NCBI RefSeq assembly: GCF_050947335.1
Contig: NW_027473606.1
Location: 1 to 64,000 of the forward strand
Source of the DNA: Megachile rotundata
Taxonomy: Eukaryota; Arthropoda; Insecta; Hymenoptera; Megachilidae
Direction of reading: 5' to 3'
Length of the DNA: 64,000 bases
The notes beneath the pieces were generated by a model. That model did not search any database. It was not told the origin of the DNA and was given only the letters and a program-made list of their open reading frames with translations. A program made the translations under genes and the position numbers. This document shows, piece by piece, positions 27,701 to 42,342 of the stretch. Numbering within the stretch: the first letter of the stretch is position 1; the number at the start of each line of letters is the position of its first letter.

Positions 27701-30700
27701 ACATTTACTATACTTACTACTCTTATTATTATCAATCCAACTCATATTATTAGCCATATTATGCTTAAATGATAGATAGAACTACAATTACTATACTCAT
27801 TACTCTTATTATTATCAATCTAATCCATATTATTAGCCATATTATGCTTATATGATCGATAGAACGAGAATTACTATACTCGCTACTCTTAGTATTATCA
27901 ATCTAACTCATATTATTAGCCATATTATGCTTATATTATCGACAGAGCGACAATTACTATACTTATTACTGTTATTACTATCAATCTAACTCATATTATT
28001 AGCCATATTATGCTTAAATGATCGACAGAACGACAATTCCTATTCTTATTACTCTTATTATTATCAATCTAACTCATATTATTAGCCATATTATGCTTAT
28101 ATGATCGATAGAACGACAATTACTACACTTATTACTCTTATTATTATGAATCTAACTCATATTATTAACCATATTATGCAGATATGATCGATAGAACTAC
28201 AATTACTATACTCATTACTCTTATTATTATCAATCTAACTCATATTATTGGCCATATTATGCTTATATGATCGATAGAACGAGAATTACTATACTCACTA
28301 CTCTTAGTATTATCAATCTAACTCATATTATTAGCCATATTATGCTTAAATGATCGATAGAACGGCAATTACTATACTTATTACTCTTTACTCTTATTAT
28401 TATCAATTTAACTCATATTATACCCATATTATGCTTATATGATCGATAGAACGACAATTACTCTACTTATAACTCTTATTATTATCAATCTAACTCATAT
28501 TATTAACCATATTATGCAGATATGATCGATAGCACGACATTTGCTATACCCAGTACTCCTATTATTATGGATCTAACTCATATTATTAACCATATTATGC
28601 AGATATGATCTATAGAACTCAATTACTATACTCATTACTCTTATTATTATCAATCTAACTCATATTATTAGCCATATTATGCTTATATGATCGACAGAAC
28701 GACAATTACTATACTTATTACACTCACTATTATCAATCTAACTCATATTATTAACCATATTATGCAGATATGATCGATAGCACGACATTTACTATACTTA
28801 TTACTCTTATTATCATCAATCTAACTCATATTATTGGCCATATTATGCTTAAATGATCGATAGAACGACAATTACTATACTTATTACTCTTATTATTATT
28901 AATCTAATTCATATTATTACCATATTATGCTAATATGATCGACAGAACGACAACTACTATACTTATTACACTCACTGTTATCAATCTAACTCATATTATT
29001 AACCATATTATGCAGATATGATCGATAGAACTACAATTACTATACTCATTACTCTTATTATTATCAATCTAATTCTTATTATTAGCCATATTATGCTTAT
29101 AATATCGATAGAACGACAATTACTATACTTATTACTGTTATTGTTATCATCTAACTCATATTATGAGCCATATTATGCTTAAATGATCGATAGAACTACA
29201 ATTACTGTACTCATTACTCTTATTATTATCAATCTAACCCATATTATTAGCCATATTATGCTTATATGATCGATAGAACGAGAATTACTATACTCACTAC
29301 TATTAGTATTATCAATCTAACTCATATTATTAGCCATATTATGCTTATATTGTCGATAGAACGACAATTACTATACTTATTACTGTTATTACTATCAATC
29401 TAACTCATATTATTAGCCATATTATGCTTAAATGATCGATAGAACGACAATTACTATACTTATTACACTCACTGTTATCAATCTAACTCATATTATTAAC
29501 CATATTATGCAGATATGATCGATAGCACGACATTTACTATACCTATTACTCTTATTATTATCAGCCTAACCATATTATTAGCCATATTATGCTTATATGA
29601 TCGACAGAACGACAACTACTTATACTTATTACACTCACTGTTATCAATCTAACTCATATTATTAGCCATATTATGCTTATATGATCGATAGAACGACAAT
29701 TACTATACTCATTACTCTTATTATTATCAATCTAACTCATATTATTAGCCATATTATGCTTATATTATCGATAGAACGACAACTACTATACTTACTACTC
29801 TTATTATTATCAATCTAACTCATATTATTAGCCATATTATGCTTCTATGATCGATAGAACGAGAAATTACTATACTCACTACTCTTAGTATTATCAATCT
29901 AACTCATATTATTAGCCATGTTATGCTTATATTATCGATAGAACGACAATTGCTATACATATACTTTTATTATTATCAATCCAACTCATATTATTAGCCA
30001 TATTATGCTTAAATGATCGATAGAACTACAATTACTATACTCACTACTCTTAGTATTATCAATCTAACTCATATTATTAGCCATATTATGCTAATATGAT
30101 CGAGAGAACGATAATACTATACTTATTACACTCACTGTTATCAATCTAACTCTATTATTAACCATATTATGCAAATTTGATCGATAGAACGACAATCACT
30201 ATACTTATTACTCTTATTATTATCACCTAACTCATATTATTAGCCATATTATGCTTAAATGATAGATAGAACTACAATTACTATACTCATTACTCTTATT
30301 ATTATCAATCTAATCCATATTATTAGCCATATTATGCTTATATGATCGATAGAACGAGAATTACTATACTCACTACTCTTAGTATTATCAATCTAACTCA
30401 TATTATTAGCCATATTATGCTTATATTATCGACAGAGCGACAATTACTATACTTATTACTGTTATTACTATCAATCTAACTCATATTATTAGCCATATTA
30501 TGCTTAAATGATCGACAGAGCGACAATTCCTATTCTTATTACTCTTATTATTATCAATCTAACTCATATTATTAGCCATATTATGCTTATATGATCGATA
30601 GAACGACAATTACTACACTTATTACTCTTATTATTATCAATCTAACTCATATTATTAGCCATATTATGCTTATATTATCGATAGAACGACAACTACTATA

Positions 30701-31135
30701 CTTATTACTGTTATTATTATCAATCTAACTCATATTATTAGCCATATTATGCTTAAATGATCGATAGAGCGACAATTACTATACTTATTACTCTTATTAT
30801 TATCAATCTAACTCATATTATTAACCATATTATGCTAATATGATCGATAGAACCGACAATACTATACTTATTACACCCACTATTATCAATCTAACTCATA
30901 TTATTAACCATGTTATGCAGATATGATCGATAGCACGACATTTACTATATTTATTACTCTTATTATTATCAACCTAACTCATATTATTAGCCTTATTATG
31001 CTTATATGATCGATAGAACGACAATTACTATACTTATTATTCTTATTTTTATCAGCCCAACTCATATTATTCGCCATATTATGCTTAAATGATCGATAGA
31101 ACGACAATTACTATACTTATTACTCTTATTATTAT
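24778..31135. repeat. 6.36-kb HOR block, copy 1 (112-unit spacing)
   Basis: This block recurs at about 34,077-40,434, offset 9,299 bp (112 units plus three extra bases). From 24,778 to 28,388 I saw no difference between the copies, including rare shared variants such as ttacgctact (25,711 and 35,010), gatcgatcgaac, tatactcgctactc and two gattcgatag units. From 28,389 onward this copy differs by 14 indels and one clear substitution (cagagcg for cagaacg near 30,517). The block ends where copy 1 reads tatgaatctaac and copy 2 tatcaatccaac. Confidence 0.94.
25777..25786 (+). other. One-base insertion marker gattcgatag (1 of 8)
   Basis: An extra t turns gatcgatag into gattcgatag, making an 84-bp unit. 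The same change is at 26,276, 35,076, 35,575, 50,931, 55,497, 59,067 and 63,799. All eight sit in the same unit type, with ctgatatt upstream and gacatttgctatacctatt downstream. Outside 28,389-31,184 this is the only indel I found in the window. The shared context says one mutation, spread by block duplication. Confidence 0.93.
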
Positions 31136-31184
31136 GAATCTAACTCATATTATTAGCCATATTATGCTTATATGAGCAATAGAA
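28389..31184. other. Indel-dense stretch, probable assembly or polishing defect
   Basis: Against the copy 9,299 bp downstream I count a 7-base insertion at 28,389-28,395; one-base losses near 28,420, 28,619, 28,919, 29,149, 29,570, 29,961, 30,115, 30,153, 30,225 and 30,860; and one-base gains near 29,621, 29,865 and 30,854. A further gain at 31,184 is seen against 42,392. Many hit two-base runs (aa to a, tt to t, aa to aaa). The copy has none of them. The length change from 28,389 to 30,860 sums to zero. The rest of the window shows only the gattcgatag marker. A real local decay of the array is the alternative. Confidence 0.85.
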
Positions 31185-34100
31185 ACTACAATTACTATAC
31201 TTATTACTCTTATTATTATCAATCTAACTCATATTATTAACCATATTATGCAGATATGATCGATAGCACGACATTTACTATACTTACTACTCTTATTATT
31301 ATCAATCCAACTCATATTATTAGCCATTTTATGCTTAAATGATAGATAGAACTACAATTACTATACTCATTACTCTTATTATTATCAATCTAATCCATAT
31401 TATTAGCCATATTATGCTTATATGATCGATAGAACGAGAATTACTATACTCACTACTCTTAGTATTATCAATCTAACTCATATTATTAGCCATATTATGC
31501 TTATATTATCGACAGAGCGACAATTACTATACTTATTACTGTTATTACTATCAATCTAACTCATATTATTAGCCATATTATGCTTAAATGATCGATAGAA
31601 CGACAATTCCTATTCTTATTTCTCTTATTATTATCAATCTAACTCATATTATTAGCCATATTATGCTTATATGATCGATAGAACGACAATTACTACACTT
31701 ATTACTCTTATTATTATGAATCTAACTCATGTTATTAACCATATTATGCAGATATGATCGATAGAACTACAATTACTATACTCATTACACTTATTATTAT
31801 CAATCTAACTCATATTATTGGCCATATTATGCTTATATGATCGATAGCACGACATTTGCTATACCTAGTACTCCTATTATTATGGATCTAACTCATATTA
31901 TTAACCATATTATGCAGATATGATCTATAGAACTACAATTACTATACTTATTACTCTTATTATCATCAATCTAACTCATATTATTGGCCATATTATGCTT
32001 AAATGATCGATAGAACGACAATTACTATACTTATTACTCTTATTATTATTAATCTAATTCATATTATTAACCATATTATGCTAATATGATCGATAGAACG
32101 ACAATTACTATACTTATTACACTCACTATTATCAATCTAACTCATATTATTAACCATATTATGCAGATATGATCGATAGCACGACATTTACTATACTTAC
32201 TACTCTTATTATTATCAATCTAACTCATATTATTAGCCATATTATGGTTATATGATTGACAGGACGACAATTACTATACTTATTACACTCACTGTTATCA
32301 ATCTAACTCATATTATTAACCATATTATGCAAATTTGATCGATAGAACGACAATCACTATACTTATTACTCTTATTATTATCAACCTAACTCATATTATT
32401 AGCCATATTATGCTTATATGATCGATAGAACGACAATTACTACACTTATTACTCTTATTATTATGAATCTAACTCATATTATTAACCATATTATGCAGAT
32501 ATGATCGATAGAACTACAATTACTATACTCATTATTCTTATTATTATCAATCTAACTCTTATTATTAGCCATATTATGCTTATAATATCGATAGAACGAC
32601 AATTACTATACTTATTACTGTTATTATTATCAATCTAACTCATATTATGAGCCATATTATGCTTAAATGATCGATAGAACTACAATTACTATACTCATTA
32701 CTCTTATTATTATCAATCTAACCCATATTATTAGCCATATTATGCTTATATGATCGATAGAACGAGAATTACTATACTCACTACTATTAGTATTATCAAT
32801 CCAACTCATATTATTAGCCATATTATGCTTAAATGACCGGTAGAACTACAATTACTATACTCACTGCTCTTAGTATTATCAATCTAACTCATATTACTAG
32901 CCATATTATGCTTATATGATCGATAGAACGACAATTACTATGCATATTACTCTTATTATTATCAATCTAACTCATATTATTAGCCATATTATGGTTATAT
33001 GATTGACAGGACGACAATTACTATACTTATTACACTCACTGTTATCAATCTAACTCATATTATTAACCATATTATGCAAATTTGATCGATAGAACGACAA
33101 TCACTATACTTATTACTCTTATTATTATCAACCTAACTCATATTATTAGCCATATTATGCTTATATGATCGATAGAACGACAATTACTATACTTATTACT
33201 GTTATTATTATCAATCTAACTCATATTATGAGCCATATTATGCTTAAATGATCGATAGAACTACAATTACTATACTCATTACTCTTATTATTATCAATCT
33301 AACCCATATTATTAGCCATATTATGCTTATATGATCGATAGAACGAGAATTACTATACTCACTACTATTAGTATTATCAATCTAACTCATATTATTAGCC
33401 ATATTATGCTTATATTGTCGATAGAACGACAATTACTATACTTATTACTGTTATTACTATCAATCTAACTCATATTATTAGCCATATTATGCTTAAATGA
33501 TCGATAGAACGACAATTACTATACTTATTACTCTTATTATTATCAATCTAACTCATATTATTAACCATACTATACTTATATGATCGACAGAACGACAATT
33601 ACTATACTTATTACACCCACTATTATCAATCTAACTCATATTATTAACCATGTTATGCAGATATGATCGATAGCACGACATTTACTATATTTATTACTCT
33701 TATTATTATCAACCGAACTCATATTATTAGCCATATTATGCTTATATGATCGATAGAACGACAATTACTATACTTATTATTCTTATTTTTATCAGCCCAA
33801 CTCATATTATTCGCCATATTATGCTTAAATGATCGATAGAACGACAATTACTATACTTATTACTCTTATTATTATCAATCTAACTCATATTATTAACCAT
33901 ACTATACTTATATGATCGACAGAACAACAATTACTATACTTATTACACTTACTATTATCAATCTAACTCATATTATTAGCCATATTATGCTTATATGATC
34001 GGTAGAACGACAATTACTGTACTTATTGCTCTTATCATTATCGATCTAACTCATATAATTAACCATATTATGCAGATATGATCGATAGAACTACAATTAC

Positions 34101-34569
34101 TATACTCATTACTCTTAGTATTATCAATCTAACTCATATTATTAAACATATTATGCTTATATGATCGATAGAACGACAATTACTGTACTTATTACTCTTA
34201 TCATTATCGATCTAACTCTTATTATTAGCCATATTATGCTTATAATATCGATAGAACGACAATTACTATACTTATTACTGTTATTATTATCAATCTAACT
34301 CATTCTATTAGCCATATTATGCTTATATGATCGATAGAACGACAATTACTACACTTATTACTATTATTATTATGAATCTAACTCATATTATTAACCGTAT
34401 TATGCAGATATGATCGATAGAACTACAATTACTATACTCATTACTCTTATTATTATCAATCTAATTCTTATTATTAGCCATATTATGCTTATAATATCGA
34501 TAGAACGACAATTACTATACTTATTAATGTTATTATTATCAATCTAACTCATATTATGAGCCATATTAT
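31136..34569. repeat. HOR block, copy 1 of an expanded pair
   Basis: This block matches 42,343-47,187, which is 1,411 bp (17 units) longer. The offset is 11,207 bp up to about 32,100 (for example ctcattacac at 31,781 and 42,988), 11,456 bp from about 32,150 to 33,190 (attatggtta at 32,241 and 43,697), and 12,618 bp from about 32,825 to 34,569 (aaatgaccgg at 32,831 and 45,449). Private substitutions here are ccattttatg (near 31,325), ttatttctctt (near 31,618) and actcatgttatt (near 31,728). Confidence 0.88.
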
Positions 34570-35503
34570 GCTTAAATGATCGATAGAACTACAATTACTG
34601 TACTCATTACTCTTATTATTATCAATCTAACCCATATTATTAGCCATATTATGCTTATATGATCGATAGAACGAGAATTACTATACTCACTACTATTAGT
34701 ATTATCAATCTAACTCATATTATTAGCCATATTATGCTTATATTGTCGATAGAACGACAATTACTATACTTATTACTGTTATTACTATCAATCTAACTCA
34801 TATTATTAGCCATATTATGCTTAAATGATCGATAGAACGACAATTACTATACTTATTACACTCACTGTTATCAATCTAACTCATATTATTAACCATATTA
34901 TGCAGATATGATCGATAGAACGACAATTACTATACTTATTACTCTTATTATTATCAATCTAACTCATATTATTAACCATATTATGCTTATATGATCGATA
35001 GAACGGCAATTACGCTACTTATTACTCTTATTATTATCAATCTAACTGATATTATTAACCATATTATGCAGATATGATTCGATAGCACGACATTTGCTAT
35101 ACCTATTACTCTTATTATTATGAATCTAACTCATATTATTAACCATATTATGCAGATATGATCTATAGAACTACAGTTACTATACTCATTACTCTTATTA
35201 TTATCAATCTAACTCATATTATTAGCCATATTATGCTTACATGATCGATAGAACGACAATTACTATACTTATTACTCTTATGATTATCAATTTAACTCAT
35301 ATTATTACCCATATTATGCTTATATTATCGATAGAACGACAATTACTATACTTATTACTCTTATTATTATGAATCTAACTCATATTATTAACCATATTAT
35401 GCAGATATGATCGATCGAACGACAATTACTATACTTATTACTCTTATTATTATCAATCTAACTCATATTAATAACCATATTATGCTTATATGATCGATAG
35501 AAC
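32890..35503. repeat. HOR block, copy 1 (191-unit spacing)
   Basis: This block recurs at about 48,745-51,358, offset 15,855 bp (191 units plus two extra bases). It starts at the rare attactagcc unit (32,896 and 48,751, also 45,514) and runs through the ccgtattatg unit and the first gattcgatag marker of this copy (35,076; 50,931). One difference is ttacgctact at 35,010 against ttactctact. It overlaps the neighbouring blocks, so blocks do not share common borders. Confidence 0.87.
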
Positions 35504-38500
35504 GGCAATTACTCTACTTATTACTCTTATTATTATCAATCTAACTGATATTATTAACCATATTATGCAGATATGATTCGATAGCACGACATTTGCTATA
35601 CCTATTACTCTTATTATTATGAATCTAACTCATATTATTAACCATATTATGCAGATATGATCTATAGAACTACAGTTACTATACTCACTACTCTTAGTAT
35701 TATCAATCTAACTCATATTATTAGCCATATTATGTTTATATTATCGATAGAACGACAATTACTATACTTATTACTCTTATTATTATCAATCTAATTCATA
35801 TTATTAACCATATTATGCTAATATGATCGGTAGAACGACAATTACTATACTTATTACACTCACTGTTATCAATCTAACTCATATTATTAACCATATTGTG
35901 CAGATATGATCGATAGCACGACATTTACTATACACGTTACTCTTACTATTATCAATCTAACTCATATTATTAACCATATTATGCAGATATAATCGATAGC
36001 ACGACATTTACTATACACATTACTCTTACTATTATCAATCTAACTCCTATTATTAACCATATTATGCAGATATGATCGATAGCACGACATTTACTATACT
36101 TACTACTCTTATTATTATCAATCTAACTCATATTATTAGCCATATTATGCTTAAATGATCGATAGAACGACAATTACTATACTTATTACTCTTATTATTA
36201 TGAATCTAACTCATATTATTAGCCATATTATGCTTATATGAGCAATAGAACTACAATTACTATACTTATTACTCTTATTATTATCAATCTAACTCATATT
36301 ATTAACCATATAATGCAGATATGATCGATAGCACGACATTTACTATACTTACTACTCTTATTATTATCAATCTAACTCATATTATTAGCCATATTATGCT
36401 TCTATGATCGATAGAACGAGAATTACTATACTCACTACTCTTAGTATTATCAATCTAACTCATATTATTAGCCATGTTATGCTTATATTATCGATAGAAC
36501 GACAATTGCTATACTTATTACTTTTATTATTATCAATCTAACTCATATTATTAGCCATATTATGCTTCTATGATCGATAGAACGAGAATTACTATACTCA
36601 CTACTCTGAGTATTATCAATCTAACCCATATTATTAGCCATATTATGCTTATATGATCGATAGAACGAGAATTACTATACTCACTACTCTTAGTATTATC
36701 AATCTAACTCATATTATTAGCCATATTATGCTTATATTATCGGTAGAACGACAATTACTATACTTATTACTGTTATTACTATCAATCTAACTCATATTAT
36801 TAGCCATATTATGCTTAAATGATCGATAGAACGACAATTACTATACTTATTACTCTTATTATTATGAATCTAACTCATATTATTAGCCATATTATGCTTA
36901 TATGAGCAATAGAACTACAATTACTATACTTATTACTCTTATTATTATCAATCTAACTCATATTATTAACCATATTATGCAGATATGATCGATAGCACGA
37001 CATTTACTATACTTACTACTCTTATTATTATCAATCCAACTCATATTATTAGCCATATTATGCTTAAATGATAGATAGAACTACAATTACTATACTCATT
37101 ACTCTTATTATTATCAATCTAATCCATATTATTAGCCATATTATGCTTATATGATCGATAGAACGAGAATTACTATACTCGCTACTCTTAGTATTATCAA
37201 TCTAACTCATATTATTAGCCATATTATGCTTATATTATCGACAGAGCGACAATTACTATACTTATTACTGTTATTACTATCAATCTAACTCATATTATTA
37301 GCCATATTATGCTTAAATGATCGACAGAACGACAATTCCTATTCTTATTACTCTTATTATTATCAATCTAACTCATATTATTAGCCATATTATGCTTATA
37401 TGATCGATAGAACGACAATTACTACACTTATTACTCTTATTATTATGAATCTAACTCATATTATTAACCATATTATGCAGATATGATCGATAGAACTACA
37501 ATTACTATACTCATTACTCTTATTATTATCAATCTAACTCATATTATTGGCCATATTATGCTTATATGATCGATAGAACGAGAATTACTATACTCACTAC
37601 TCTTAGTATTATCAATCTAACTCATATTATTAGCCATATTATGCTTAAATGATCGATAGAACGGCAATTACTATACTTATTACTCTTATTATTATCAATT
37701 TAACTCATATTATTACCCATATTATGCTTATATGATCGATAGAACGACAATTACTCTACTTATAACTCTTATTATTATCAATCTAACTCATATTATTAAC
37801 CATATTATGCAGATATGATCGATAGCACGACATTTGCTATACCCAGTACTCCTATTATTATGGATCTAACTCATATTATTAACCATATTATGCAGATATG
37901 ATCTATAGAACTACAATTACTATACTCATTACTCTTATTATTATCAATCTAACTCATATTATTAGCCATATTATGCTTATATGATCGACAGAACGACAAT
38001 TACTATACTTATTACACTCACTATTATCAATCTAACTCATATTATTAACCATATTATGCAGATATGATCGATAGCACGACATTTACTATACTTATTACTC
38101 TTATTATCATCAATCTAACTCATATTATTGGCCATATTATGCTTAAATGATCGATAGAACGACAATTACTATACTTATTACTCTTATTATTATTAATCTA
38201 ATTCATATTATTAACCATATTATGCTAATATGATCGACAGAACGACAACTACTATACTTATTACACTCACTGTTATCAATCTAACTCATATTATTAACCA
38301 TATTATGCAGATATGATCGATAGAACTACAATTACTATACTCATTACTCTTATTATTATCAATCTAATTCTTATTATTAGCCATATTATGCTTATAATAT
38401 CGATAGAACGACAATTACTATACTTATTACTGTTATTGTTATCAATCTAACTCATATTATGAGCCATATTATGCTTAAATGATCGATAGAACTACAATTA

Positions 38501-40434
38501 CTGTACTCATTACTCTTATTATTATCAATCTAACCCATATTATTAGCCATATTATGCTTATATGATCGATAGAACGAGAATTACTATACTCACTACTATT
38601 AGTATTATCAATCTAACTCATATTATTAGCCATATTATGCTTATATTGTCGATAGAACGACAATTACTATACTTATTACTGTTATTACTATCAATCTAAC
38701 TCATATTATTAGCCATATTATGCTTAAATGATCGATAGAACGACAATTACTATACTTATTACACTCACTGTTATCAATCTAACTCATATTATTAACCATA
38801 TTATGCAGATATGATCGATAGCACGACATTTACTATACCTATTACTCTTATTATTATCAGCCTAACTCATATTATTAGCCATATTATGCTTATATGATCG
38901 ACAGAACGACAACTACTATACTTATTACACTCACTGTTATCAATCTAACTCATATTATTAGCCATATTATGCTTATATGATCGATAGAACGACAATTACT
39001 ATACTCATTACTCTTATTATTATCAATCTAACTCATATTATTAGCCATATTATGCTTATATTATCGATAGAACGACAACTACTATACTTACTACTCTTAT
39101 TATTATCAATCTAACTCATATTATTAGCCATATTATGCTTCTATGATCGATAGAACGAGAATTACTATACTCACTACTCTTAGTATTATCAATCTAACTC
39201 ATATTATTAGCCATGTTATGCTTATATTATCGATAGAACGACAATTGCTATACATATTACTTTTATTATTATCAATCCAACTCATATTATTAGCCATATT
39301 ATGCTTAAATGATCGATAGAACTACAATTACTATACTCACTACTCTTAGTATTATCAATCTAACTCATATTATTAGCCATATTATGCTAATATGATCGAG
39401 AGAACGATAATTACTATACTTATTACACTCACTGTTATCAATCTAACTCATATTATTAACCATATTATGCAAATTTGATCGATAGAACGACAATCACTAT
39501 ACTTATTACTCTTATTATTATCAACCTAACTCATATTATTAGCCATATTATGCTTAAATGATAGATAGAACTACAATTACTATACTCATTACTCTTATTA
39601 TTATCAATCTAATCCATATTATTAGCCATATTATGCTTATATGATCGATAGAACGAGAATTACTATACTCACTACTCTTAGTATTATCAATCTAACTCAT
39701 ATTATTAGCCATATTATGCTTATATTATCGACAGAGCGACAATTACTATACTTATTACTGTTATTACTATCAATCTAACTCATATTATTAGCCATATTAT
39801 GCTTAAATGATCGACAGAACGACAATTCCTATTCTTATTACTCTTATTATTATCAATCTAACTCATATTATTAGCCATATTATGCTTATATGATCGATAG
39901 AACGACAATTACTACACTTATTACTCTTATTATTATCAATCTAACTCATATTATTAGCCATATTATGCTTATATTATCGATAGAACGACAACTACTATAC
40001 TTATTACTGTTATTATTATCAATCTAACTCATATTATTAGCCATATTATGCTTAAATGATCGATAGAGCGACAATTACTATACTTATTACTCTTATTATT
40101 ATCAATCTAACTCATATTATTAACCATATTATGCTAATATGATCGATAGAACGACAATTACTATACTTATTACACCCACTATTATCAATCTAACTCATAT
40201 TATTAACCATGTTATGCAGATATGATCGATAGCACGACATTTACTATATTTATTACTCTTATTATTATCAACCTAACTCATATTATTAGCCTTATTATGC
40301 TTATATGATCGATAGAACGACAATTACTATACTTATTATTCTTATTTTTATCAGCCCAACTCATATTATTCGCCATATTATGCTTAAATGATCGATAGAA
40401 CGACAATTACTATACTTATTACTCTTATTATTAT
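34077..40434. repeat. 6.36-kb HOR block, copy 2 (112-unit spacing)
   Basis: Clean copy of 24,778-31,135. Every unit is 83 bp except the two gattcgatag units (35,076 and 35,575). At each site where copy 1 has an indel this copy has the common satellite reading (for example ttactcttattattatc, gaactacaattac, tattaaccat), so it is the better reference for the block. Confidence 0.94.
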
Positions 40435-42342
40435 CAATCCAACTCATATTATTAGCCATATTATGCTTAAATGATCGATAGAACTACAATTACTATACTC
40501 ACCACTCTTAGTATTATCAATCTAACTCATATTATTAGCCATATTATGCTTATATGATCGATAGAACGACAATTACTATACTCATTAATCTTATTATTAT
40601 CAATCTAACCCATATTATTAGCCATATTATACTTATATGATCGATAGAACGAGAAATACTATACTCACTACTCTTAGTATTATCAATCTAACTCATATTA
40701 TTAGCCATATTATGTTTATATTATCGATAGAACGACAATTACTATACTTATTACTCTTATTATTATCAATCTAATTCATATTATTAACCATATTATGCTA
40801 ATATGATCGGTAGAACGACAATTACTATACTTACTACACTCACTGTTATCAATCTAACTCATATTATTAACCATATTGTGCAGATATGATCGATAGCACG
40901 ACATTTACTATACACGTTACTCTTACTATTATCAATCTAACTCATATTATTAACCATATTATGCAGATATAATCGATAGCACGACATTTACTATACACAT
41001 TACTCTTACTATTATCAATCTAACTCCTATTATTAACCATATTATGCAGATATGATCGATAGCACGACATTTACTATACTTACTACTCTTATTATTATCA
41101 ATCTAACTCATATTATTAGCCATATTATGCTTAAATGATCGATAGAACGACAATTACTATACTTATTACTCTTATTATTATGAATCTAACTCATATTATT
41201 AGCCATATTATGCTTATATGAGCAATAGAACTACAATTACTATACTTATTACTCTTATTATTATCAATCTAACTCATATTATTAACCATATAATGCAGAT
41301 ATGATCGATAGCACGACATTTACTATACTTACTACTCTTATTATTATCAATCTAACTCATATTATTAGCCATATTATGCTTCTATGATCGATAGAACGAG
41401 AATTACTATACTCACTACTCTTAGTATTATCAATCTAACTCATATTATTAGCCATGTTATGCTTATATTATCGATAGAACGACAATTGCTATACTTATTA
41501 CTTTTATTATTATCAATCCAACTCATATTATTAGCCATATTATGCTTAAATGATCGATAGAACTACAATTACTGTACTCACTACTCTTAGTATTATCAAT
41601 CTAACTCATATTATTAGCCATATTATGCTAATATGATCGAGAGAACGATAATTACTATACTTATTACACTCACTGTTATCAATCTAACTCATATTATTAA
41701 CCATATTATGCAAATTTGATCGATAGAACGACAATCACTATACTTATTACTCTTATTATTATCAACCTAACTCATATTATTAGCCATATTATGCTTATAT
41801 GATCGATAGAACGACAATTACTATACTTATTACTCTTATTATTATGAATCTAACTCATATTATTAACCATATTATGCAGATATGATCGATAGAACTACAA
41901 TTACTATACTCATTACTCTTATTATTATGAATCTAACTCTTATTATTAGCCATATTATGCTTATATGATCGAGAGAACGACAATTACTATACCCATTACT
42001 CTTATTATTATCAATCTAACTCATATTATTAGCCATATTATGCTTATATGATCGATAGAACGAGAATTACTATACTCACTACTCTGAGTATTATCAATCT
42101 AACCCATATTATTAGCCATATTATGCTTATATGATCGATAGAACGAGAATTACTATACTCACTACTCTTAGTATTATCAATCTAACTCATATTATTAGCC
42201 ATATTATGCTTATATTATCGGTAGAACGACAATTACTATACTTATTACTGTTATTACTATCAATCTAACTCATATTATTAGCCATATTATGCTTAAATTA
42301 TCGATAGAACGACAATTACTATTCTTATTACTCTTATTATTA
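40435..42342. repeat. Mosaic interval, pieces of two HOR lineages
   Basis: About 40,670-41,518 matches 26,391-27,239 (offset 14,279 bp), including gccatgttatg at 41,451 and 27,172. About 41,519-42,310 matches about 8,065-8,856 (offset 33,454 bp), including gcaaatttgatcg, tactatacccatt and ctcactactctgag. The join near 41,519 is where tatcaatccaac replaces tatcaatctaac. Private changes: cattatacttatatg near 40,627 and cttaaattatcg near 42,294. Confidence 0.8.

Noticed and set aside
28300..31200. A biologically special, fast-evolving zone
   Set aside because: The changes are nearly all one-base indels in an otherwise unchanged copy, with very few substitutions. Natural decay would bring many substitutions too, so an assembly defect is preferred.
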